Origin: Dyella dinghuensis
Lineage (GTDB): Bacteria > Pseudomonadota > Gammaproteobacteria > Xanthomonadales > Rhodanobacteraceae
Length of the DNA stretch: 64,000 bases
Assembly (NCBI RefSeq): GCF_003977615.1
Contig: NZ_RYZR01000007.1
Coordinates: 1 to 64,000 of the forward strand
Reading direction: 5' to 3'
The position numbers and the translations under genes are program-made. The notes beneath the pieces were generated by a model that did no database searches, was not told the DNA's origin, and saw nothing but the letters and a program-made list of their open reading frames with translations. Within the stretch, counting starts at the first letter, position 1. The number at the start of each line of letters is the position of its first letter. Shown here piece by piece: positions 18,253 through 23,394 of the stretch.

Positions 18253-18294
18253 ACGCATGCAGTCAGCGCGAGAGGTGGCGCTGACTGCATGCGT
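18253..18294. terminator. Perfect 17-bp stem-loop
   Basis: The arms 18253-18269 and 18278-18294 are perfectly complementary (ACGCATGC... / ...GCATGCGT) around an 8-base loop. No T-tract follows, so it is not a textbook intrinsic terminator, but its position 22 bases after the HAF-repeat stop suggests a transcription end or an mRNA 3' stabiliser. Confidence 0.55.
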
Positions 18295-18302
18295 GAGCTG
18301 GA

Positions 18303-18436
18303 GCTCATAGTTTCGGCAAGCTTTGTATGAAGTCGTCAGTCATGCGATTGGTCGTCACTGGGTCATCAAGAAACAGTGCGTGCCCGTGCGACATTCTTCA
18401 ATTCGGGCATGCGATACAGGCTATGGAGTTCCGCCC
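18303..18436 (+). mobile_element. Right-end-like remnant of a neighbouring Tn7-like element
   Basis: Directly outside the left end of the main transposon, 18410-18436 (GATACAGGCTATGGAGTTCC, then GCCCA) closely resembles the right terminus at 46143-46168 in the same orientation. Further in, CTCATAGTTTCGGCA at 18305-18319 resembles the second TnsB-type site of the left end. Four A bases (18436-18439) separate this remnant from the next terminus. The most economical reading is that an older related element ended here and the present one inserted next to it. Confidence 0.5.
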
Positions 18437-18439
18437 AAA

Positions 18440-18618
18440 ATGGACAGATCTCCAAAGTCTGTACGTTTTAGCGCCTCATAGTTTGTGCATTTAACCCCCT
18501 GCCGACACAGACTATGGCGTCTATTAAGACGCATAGTCTGTACGTGTTCTTTTGGCTCAATGAGTTACGCATTGAGCAAATTTGCAAAAGTGACTCGATA
18601 TAACCCCATAGTGTGTGC
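18440..18618 (+). repeat. Left transposon end with five TnsB-type sites
   Basis: A terminus TGGACAGA is followed by five copies of a motif close to CYCATAGTYTGTRC: 18449-18464 (CTCCAAAGTCTGTACG), 18474-18488 (CTCATAGTTTGTGCA), 18504-18518 (inverted: ACACAGACTATGGCG), 18529-18543 (CGCATAGTCTGTACG) and 18603-18618 (CCCATAGTGTGTGCA). Multiple spaced sites for the TnsB transposase are the hallmark of Tn7-like ends. The integrase gene stops 13 bases further in. Confidence 0.72.
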
Positions 18619-18630
18619 AATGGAACGACA

Positions 18631-19671
18631 CTAAAGCCGGTCTAGTGGGCTGGTCGTATCACGGACGGACTGCTCAACATGGGTATAGATCATCGTGGTC
18701 TTCAGGCTCCGATGACCTAGTAGCAGCTGGATGGTCCGTATATCCGTTCCATCGGCCAGCAGGTGGGTCGCAAACGAATGCCGAAGGGTGTGTACGCTCG
18801 CGTGCTTGCGGACCTCAGCAAGGCCCAGTGCGGTTCGGAAGGCACGCTGAACCATGGTCTCGGACGCATGCCAACGAAGTTGCCTTGCCGTTTCGGGGCA
18901 GGTACGGATTACCTTCGAGGGAAAGACGAACTGCCATGCTGGGCTACGAGAAGCTCGTGGGTATTTGCGATGGAGCGCGCCCGGCAGAGGCGCGTAACCG
19001 CGCCCCTGTAAGCAGTCTTGCTTGTGGAGCGCCAGGATCCGGAGCACGTGCCTCTGCAGGGGCTCCCGAAGCTTGCAGGGCAGTAACGTTGTGCGATCCT
19101 TGCCGCCTTTGCCCGCGCGAACGGTGATCGTACGTGCTCCAAAATCTATGTCCTTAATACGCAGTGTCATGGCCTCCGTAACCCGCAAGCCTGTTCCGTA
19201 AAGTAGCTCTGCAATAAGACGCGGGGTTCCAACCATGTGCAGAAGGATGGAACGCACCTCATCCATGCTCAAGACGACCGGTAACCGCTGCATCCGTTGG
19301 ATGCGGCGCAAGCCGACTAATGACCCAATCGGTATGTCGAGTACGTCCCGATACAGAAAAAGCAAAGCATTGAACGCTTGGGATTGAGTGGACGCAGCTA
19401 CTTGTTGCCGAGCCGCGAGATCATTGACGAAAGCGACGATGCCCGTCGGACCAACGTCAGAAGGATGTCTCTTCGCGTGAAAATAAATGTATCGGCGTAT
19501 CCAGAACCGGTAAGCCTCTTCAGTACGGCGACTCAGATGTCGCCGCCGACAGACAATGGATACCTGGTCCATCAGGCGAGGGGCGTTGGCGGATTCGGAC
19601 ACTAGTCCCCATGACGGTCGCTCCAGTGGGGTCAAAGACCTAGACACTAGCTGGAAAGCAGTCGTGGCCAC
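18631..19671 (-). CDS. intI: Integron integrase
   Basis: A 346-residue tyrosine recombinase with the SAM-like N-terminal core-binding domain (RTEEAYRFWIRRYIYFHAKR) and the catalytic set R (GTGLRVTEAM), K (GKGGKDR), HxxR (HTLRHSFATHLL), H (LLGHRS) and Tyr (MIYTHV). The extra helix patch that separates IntI from other recombinases is present (LPGALHRKYP, then WQFVFPS). It inserts and excises cassettes at attI/attC. The start is uncertain: GTG at 19671 gives a longer N-terminus, while ATG at 19572 would remove part of the conserved PRLMDQV region. It is divergent from the array and lies against the left transposon end. Confidence 0.93.
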   Translation of the reverse strand: MATTAFQLVSRSLTPLERPSWGLVSESANAPRLMDQVSIVCRRRHLSRRTEEAYRFWIRRYIYFHAKRHPSDVGPTGIVAFVNDLAARQQVAASTQSQAFNALLFLYRDVLDIPIGSLVGLRRIQRMQRLPVVLSMDEVRSILLHMVGTPRLIAELLYGTGLRVTEAMTLRIKDIDFGARTITVRAGKGGKDRTTLLPCKLREPLQRHVLRILALHKQDCLQGRGYAPLPGALHRKYPRASRSPAWQFVFPSKVIRTCPETARQLRWHASETMVQRAFRTALGLAEVRKHASVHTLRHSFATHLLADGTDIRTIQLLLGHRSLKTTMIYTHVEQSVRDTTSPLDRL

Positions 19672-19807
19672 GCCGTCTTTGCGGCGGATTGTTAGCCGGA
19701 CGTCAAGTCGATAGAGTTGTGCGGAATCAGTCGTTTATCGGCCGCGTTCAGAAAGGCGGCAAGGATGTATAACCGGACGTCGTCGTCCGCCTATTAGGTA
19801 GTTAGGT
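19672..19807 (+). other. attI region of the integron
   Basis: Between intI and the first cassette, GTTAGGT at 19801-19807 fits the core site GTTRRRY, so recombination would cut after G19801. A similar GTTAGCC lies at 19690-19696. The region must also hold the promoters for intI and for the array; no convincing -35/-10 pair could be picked by eye. Confidence 0.6.
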
Positions 19808-19814
19808 GCCACTC

Positions 19815-20159
19815 ATGACGCGTCGGTTACCAATAGTTCTGCTTGGGCTCACTATCGCGGCAGGCGCGTCTGCGCAGACTGATGCGCCACCTTTCGTCAT
19901 AAAGCTCATCGCGCAATACAAATCTGCCTCCCCCGGAAGCTCGCCCGACTCCGTTTGGAAATATCGCTACAGAGATGCAATGGTGTTTTACGTTCCGCGA
20001 CTTGCGTGCTGCGACATCATGAGTAAGCTCTACGACGTCAATGGCAATATTATTTGTCACCCTGACGGTGGTATCGCCGGTAGCGGTGACGGCAAGTGCC
20101 CCGGCTTTGTCAAAGAGCGCGATGGCGGGGTCCTGCTGTGGAGGCGCCGTGGCGCCTAA
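19815..20159 (+). CDS. Cassette 1: small exported protein (DUF6970-like)
   Basis: A 114-residue protein with a signal peptide (MTRRLPIVLLGLTIAAGASA). It has the DUF6970-like pattern FVIKLIAQYKSASPGSSPDS, V.Y.PRLACCDIMSKLYDVNG and CHPDGGI.G.GDGKCP; the four cysteines suggest two disulfides. Short exported proteins of this type are frequent integron cassette products. The stop codon lies inside the first attC site, as usual for cassettes. The start at 19815 is eight bases after the attI junction; there is no strong ribosome binding site. Confidence 0.75.
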   Translation: MTRRLPIVLLGLTIAAGASAQTDAPPFVIKLIAQYKSASPGSSPDSVWKYRYRDAMVFYVPRLACCDIMSKLYDVNGNIICHPDGGIAGSGDGKCPGFVKERDGGVLLWRRRGA

Positions 20160-20208
20160 CTACTCATTCAAGGCGGACGCCTCCGGCGCCGCTTAACTCA
20201 GGCGTTAG
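20154..20208 (+). other. attC site 1
   Basis: Runs from GCCTAAC (R'') to GCGTTAG (R') with inner arms ACGCCTCCGGCG and the shared tail CGCTTAACTCAGGCGTTAG. The two-arm palindromic plan and 55-base length match the other seven sites. Confidence 0.88.
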
Positions 20209-20249
20209 ATTGTGCTCACATTCGCTCGAAAATTGATTGGAGCCGCACA

Positions 20250-20648
20250 ATGATTGGTCCTGCTGGTGTTGCCATAAAGCAAGTCGAGCAACAGCTTGCT
20301 GCGTTGGGGCTTGTACTAATCGAAAATCGAGACTACGGTGCCACTTTTTCAAGCGCCACTCATACGCTGCGGGTTACAAGCGAACCTCACTATGCTGGTT
20401 TATCTATATCGCTCCGGAATGCATACGGCGAAACATTTGAGCTTGGCTTGCTAGCTCACATGCTCGCACCGGAGTATCAAGCCCAAGCGCATGCGTCCCA
20501 TACAACAAATGGTCAAGAAATGTACGACCTGACCAGCATGGTGCGTTTTCTCCATGACAACAAAGCATTAGTTTTTGAGCAACCTGCTTCCTATTTCGCT
20601 GCATACCAAGAAGCGTCCAAATTGCGTTTGGCAAAGATTGGCTTGTAA
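20250..20648 (+). CDS. Cassette 2: hypothetical protein
   Basis: A 132-residue soluble protein with no recognised domain. The first half looks alpha/beta (KQVEQQLAALGLVLIENRDY, then THTLRVTSEPHYAGLSISLR); the second is helical, ending EASKLRLAKIGL. The start (20250) follows GGAG at 20239-20242. It is the only open frame of the cassette between attC 1 and attC 2 and runs in the normal cassette direction. Confidence 0.68.
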   Translation: MIGPAGVAIKQVEQQLAALGLVLIENRDYGATFSSATHTLRVTSEPHYAGLSISLRNAYGETFELGLLAHMLAPEYQAQAHASHTTNGQEMYDLTSMVRFLHDNKALVFEQPASYFAAYQEASKLRLAKIGL

Positions 20649-20654
20649 GGGGTA

Positions 20655-20712
20655 ATCTAACTAATCGTCCAAGCGGACGCGCGTACCGCGCGCCACTTAA
20701 CTCAGGCGTTAG
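20655..20712 (+). other. attC site 2
   Basis: ATCTAAC at 20655-20661 to GCGTTAG at 20706-20712. The central stem is GCGCG-TAC-CGCGC, and the right half is CACTTAACTCAGGCGTTAG. 58 bases. Confidence 0.88.
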
Positions 20713-20718
20713 ACCGCT

Positions 20719-21174
20719 ATGACTTCCTCTGTATACGAGTGCATTCCAAAGCAAGAGCTCGCCCGTTCTCAGCTTGAGGTTGCTCTGCGTTTTTACATGC
20801 AGGGTCAAGAGTACCCGGCCGTCATCACGTTAGCTGGCGCTGCTGAAGAGTTGCTTGGCAAGATCGCTGAGGAAAAAGGTCTAGAGCCCTCACTCAAGCG
20901 GACGCTCCGTGAGCTCCTTGACACCTTCAAGGTGGTCTGGGGTCACGACGCTAAAGAAAGTGACTTTGCACAGCTCCGCAATCGCGCCAAGAATGAACTG
21001 AAGCACATATGCTCGGGCCAAGATCTACACATTGATTTCGAGCATGAGGCAGCCGCTATGCTCACCCGCGCTCTTGAAAACTTTTTACTTTGTACCGGCA
21101 CACCGCATCCTGGACAGTACGCATTCACAAGCAGAAAGATCGCGAATTGGCGCGCTAAACAGGCGGTAGTCTAA
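20719..21174 (+). CDS. Cassette 3: hypothetical helical protein
   Basis: A 151-residue, mostly helical protein. Residues 12-45 (LARSQLEVALRFYMQGQEYP, then GAAEELLGKIAEEKG) resemble HEPN-like or tetratricopeptide-like helices found in several cassette proteins, followed by FAQLRNRAKNELKHI. An R-x4-H motif (RNRAKNELKH) is present in loose form, so a HEPN-type RNase cannot be excluded. The ATG lies six bases after attC 2, and the stop falls inside attC 3. Confidence 0.65.
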   Translation: MTSSVYECIPKQELARSQLEVALRFYMQGQEYPAVITLAGAAEELLGKIAEEKGLEPSLKRTLRELLDTFKVVWGHDAKESDFAQLRNRAKNELKHICSGQDLHIDFEHEAAAMLTRALENFLLCTGTPHPGQYAFTSRKIANWRAKQAVV

Positions 21175-21223
21175 CAATTCGTCCAAGGCGGACGGCTTCG
21201 CCGCCGCTTAACTCAGGCGTTAG
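21169..21223 (+). other. attC site 3
   Basis: GTCTAAC at 21169-21175 to GCGTTAG at 21217-21223, with central arms GGACGGCTTCGCCGCC. 55 bases. Confidence 0.88.
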
Positions 21224-21228
21224 GCGTC

Positions 21229-21537
21229 ATGAACAGCTACTCACACATTGATGCTTGGCGTGATTATCGGAGGCGAGTACGGCTGTTCTATGTCGTGTGG
21301 CTCGGGGGCTTTGTGATCGCTGCTTCACTGGCTTACGCGATATCTCTTACATCCGCTCCGAGTTGGCTTTTTCTAGCTATTGGGCTCTGCTGGATTTTCG
21401 GGTTTATTTGCGCATCTGGGCATTTGCAGTTTTTCCGCTGCCCACGCTGTCACAATCAATTCTTCAAGACTTTTTGGTACTACTGGCCGTTCGCGCGCAG
21501 TTGCGTTCATTGCGGCTTGCCAAAGTGGCAGGAGTGA
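21229..21537 (+). CDS. Cassette 4: membrane protein with zinc ribbon
   Basis: A 102-residue protein with two hydrophobic helices (residues about 20-60) and a C-terminal zinc ribbon made of CPRC and CVHC pairs (FRCPRCHNQFF ... RSCVHCGLPKW). Proteins with this plan recur in integron arrays without a known role. The ATG is five bases after attC 3. No promoter of its own is evident. Confidence 0.7.
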   Translation: MNSYSHIDAWRDYRRRVRLFYVVWLGGFVIAASLAYAISLTSAPSWLFLAIGLCWIFGFICASGHLQFFRCPRCHNQFFKTFWYYWPFARSCVHCGLPKWQE

Positions 21538-21556
21538 TTGAGGTCGTGCTACTTAT

Positions 21557-21611
21557 GCCTAACAACTCATTCAAGGCGGACGCCTCTGGCGCCGCTTAAC
21601 TCACGCGTTAG
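21557..21611 (+). other. attC site 4
   Basis: GCCTAAC at 21557-21563 to GCGTTAG at 21605-21611. The arms ACGCCTCTGGCG match attC 1 closely, with ACTCACGCG replacing ACTCAGGCG. 55 bases. Confidence 0.88.
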
Positions 21612-21634
21612 GCGTCATAACAAGGGAACCGTGT

Positions 21635-21895
21635 ATGGCCGTCTGTCTATCGGGGATCGGCATAATTTTTGTGCTCATTGGTGCGTGGCTCGTGGCCTAT
21701 GAGGTAGTTGCAAAGTTTCATGGCGAGACACACGGAGTTAGCGTTCCGTACGGTGGTGGCGGAAAAGTCCATAAGCTTGGCACTTTCATAGCTTGGGAAA
21801 GAAAGCGAAACGCTGCGATGTGGCTCGGCTTAGGCTTCATCACGCTTGGTTCTCTTCTGCAACTTGCAGGGCTACTTGTCCAAAGTTGTCGGTAG
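21635..21895 (+). CDS. Cassette 5: two-helix membrane protein
   Basis: An 86-residue protein with hydrophobic segments at residues about 4-24 (LSGIGIIFVLIGAWLVAYEV) and 61-82 (LGLGFITLGSLLQLAGLLV), and a Gly-rich polar loop (VPYGGGGKVHKLG) between them. No family was recognised. AAGGGAACC upstream is a fair ribosome binding site. The stop is in attC 5. Confidence 0.62.
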   Translation: MAVCLSGIGIIFVLIGAWLVAYEVVAKFHGETHGVSVPYGGGGKVHKLGTFIAWERKRNAAMWLGLGFITLGSLLQLAGLLVQSCR

Positions 21896-21950
21896 CCTAA
21901 CAATTCATTCCAGCGGACGGCGTTCCGCCGCCGCTAAATTCAGGCGTTAG
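21895..21950 (+). other. attC site 5
   Basis: GCCTAAC at 21895-21901 to GCGTTAG at 21944-21950, with arms GGACGGCGTTCCGCCGCC and a slightly altered tail (CTAAATTCAGGCGTTAG). 56 bases. Confidence 0.88.
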
Positions 21951-21960
21951 GCAACAGGGG

Positions 21961-22212
21961 ATGTTGGGCATGATCAATTACGAAAGGCTCGCAATATTGC
22001 TGGTGCGAGTCATCGCTACCTTCTGGCTTGTTCTTATTACATTTTCTTGGTCTGCGTACGGCATAGAACTGGCTGTCGGCGTTAGTGTTCAGCACTACCC
22101 AATGCACACAATTATTGGCAATGTCGGCTACATCGTCATTTGCCTGCTTGTTCTCATCTTTTCGCGGCCTCTTGGGCGCTTGCTCGCCAGCGGTCTCGGC
22201 GAGCAGGCCTAA
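21961..22212 (+). CDS. Cassette 6: two-helix membrane protein
   Basis: An 83-residue protein with two predicted transmembrane helices (LLVRVIATFWLVLITFSWSA and IIGNVGYIVICLLVLIFSRP) and a short basic C-terminus. Start at 21961, or at the second ATG at 21970. No family was recognised. The stop overlaps attC 6. Confidence 0.6.
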   Translation: MLGMINYERLAILLVRVIATFWLVLITFSWSAYGIELAVGVSVQHYPMHTIIGNVGYIVICLLVLIFSRPLGRLLASGLGEQA

Positions 22213-22264
22213 CTACTCATCCAAGCGGACGCGCGTACCGCGCGCCGCTTAACTCAGGCGTTAG
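22207..22264 (+). other. attC site 6
   Basis: GCCTAAC at 22207-22213 to GCGTTAG at 22258-22264, with the GCGCG-TAC-CGCGC core as in attC 2. 58 bases. Confidence 0.88.
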
Positions 22265-22270
22265 GCCTCA

Positions 22271-22477
22271 ATGAAGATACTCATCCACATCATCGTATCT
22301 CTCGTTCTGAGTATCTTTTTGTTTCTTGTGTCCGCGTGGCTTTTAGATGTCTCGGGCTTTATGCCTGCCTGGGGCTTTTGGCACGGTGGCTGGCTAATTG
22401 CGGCTCCCGTGTGTTTTGCATTGTCATTCGGTACCCTGTTTGCCATTCCTTGGTTTAGGCGCGCGTGGCCGGAGTAG
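22271..22477 (+). CDS. Cassette 7: small membrane protein
   Basis: A 68-residue protein that is almost all membrane-spanning: helix one IIVSLVLSIFLFLVSAWLL, helix two LIAAPVCFALSFGTLFAIPW, with aromatic residues between (GFMPAWGFWHGGW) and an RRAW end. No family was recognised. It is the third consecutive two-helix membrane cassette in the array. Confidence 0.58.
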   Translation: MKILIHIIVSLVLSIFLFLVSAWLLDVSGFMPAWGFWHGGWLIAAPVCFALSFGTLFAIPWFRRAWPE

Positions 22478-22504
22478 CGTTCCAAAACGCTACCGCAATA
22501 CGAG

Positions 22505-22562
22505 GCCTAACAATTCGTCCAAGCGGACGCGCGTACCGCGCGCCTCCTAACTCAGGCGTTAG
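22505..22562 (+). other. attC site 7
   Basis: GCCTAAC at 22505-22511 to GCGTTAG at 22556-22562, with the GCGCG-TAC-CGCGC core and tail CCTCCTAACTCAGGCGTTAG. 58 bases. Confidence 0.88.
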
Positions 22563-22567
22563 GGTGT

Positions 22568-22915
22568 ATGAACCATCGTCGCGAACAATTGGAAGAACTG
22601 AATGTTCGTCTTGGCGAGCTACTGCTAGTGCTCACTCAAGACCCGCTATGCCAATGGCACAAGCACTTCGCAAAATGCCAACAGCGGGCAGCGTTTCTGC
22701 TCAGCCAAGGTTTTACTCAAAGCGATCTAAACGAGCTTTCTGGTTCAGTCAAACACGTCTATGGCGGTGCTGGCAGCTTTAATGACTACGCTCCAGTCCG
22801 AGCAAATGCCGATGGTTCTTTCGGCATCATCGCAGGCATGGATCACCTCAGTGAGCTTTCCAGCAAAGTCTACGACTCTGCTCTTGCAATTAGGGTTATC
22901 AGCCATGCACCCTAA
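22568..22915 (+). CDS. Cassette 8: hypothetical protein
   Basis: A 115-residue soluble protein. A helical N-terminus (REQLEELNVRLGELLLVLTQ) leads to the motif KHVYGGAGSFNDYAPVRANA, which recurs in a group of small bacterial proteins of unknown role. The ATG is six bases from attC 7 and the stop is within attC 8. The reading frame is intact. Confidence 0.65.
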   Translation: MNHRREQLEELNVRLGELLLVLTQDPLCQWHKHFAKCQQRAAFLLSQGFTQSDLNELSGSVKHVYGGAGSFNDYAPVRANADGSFGIIAGMDHLSELSSKVYDSALAIRVISHAP

Positions 22916-22967
22916 CTACTCGTCCAAGCGGACGCGCTATCCGCGCGCCGCTTAACTCAGGCGTTAG
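22910..22967 (+). other. attC site 8
   Basis: CCCTAAC at 22910-22916 to GCGTTAG at 22961-22967, with core GACGCGCTATCCGCGCGCC. It is the last regular site of the contiguous array. 58 bases. Confidence 0.86.
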
Positions 22968-22973
22968 AACTCA

Positions 22974-23099
22974 ATGCACTACACGGACGGCAATGAGGCA
23001 ATCGGGGGTGTACCAATGAGTTACTCCCTGCCTGGCATCGACGCCAATGCCCACAGTGACTCCATAGTCTGTACATGGTTGTTTCCGCGACGACCGTAG
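22974..23099 (+). pseudogene. Truncated ninth cassette gene
   Basis: A 41-codon frame begins seven bases after attC 8 at the expected position (MHYTDGNEAIGG). Its opening resembles cassette proteins that begin with a xYxDGxE motif. After about residue 27 it runs into a TnsB-type motif at 23060-23078 and stops at 23099, with no attC following. It looks like a cassette whose 3' part was replaced by foreign sequence. Confidence 0.5.
23060..23078 (+). repeat. Isolated internal TnsB-type site
   Basis: CTCCATAGTCTGTACATGG matches the left-end repeats (for example CTCCAAAGTCTGTACG at 18449) in the same orientation. It lies at the point where the cassette array breaks off, about 4.6 kb inside the transposon, and has no partner sites around it. 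Confidence 0.55.
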
Positions 23100-23394
23100 G
23101 CGTCTCTGCGGAGAGAGCCTCAGCAATTAGGCCTTGACGTAACGTTCACGCTTCAGAGGGCGGAATCAGGGTGGTTTAAGGGGATATCTAGACATCTAAG
23201 GGAAAGACATTGGATCGCAGAGGGAACGCGAGGTCATGGCCTGCGGGCCGGCTCGCAATAAGGGTCGTTTACCCTCTATGAGTGTGGTGACGGTCAAAGC
23301 CCCACCCCTTTAGCCCCCAGGTCGGCGCAATATCCCGCTATCGGCATAAAGGTTGCTTAAAAATTCCTCAGTCCATTTAGGTGCGGAGGGCAGG
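23100..23394. other. Non-coding leader before the defence block
   Basis: There is no gene-like frame. The stretch contains several small GC-rich inverted repeats (for example GGCCTGCGGGCCGGC near 23236-23250) and ends with the ribosome binding site of the helicase. It presumably holds the promoter of the five-gene block; no clear -35/-10 pair was found. Confidence 0.4.

Noticed and set aside
18631-19671. Phage or ICE integrase
   Set aside because: The extra IntI-specific segment (LPGALHRKYP ... WQFVFPS) and the adjoining attI and attC array make it an integron integrase.
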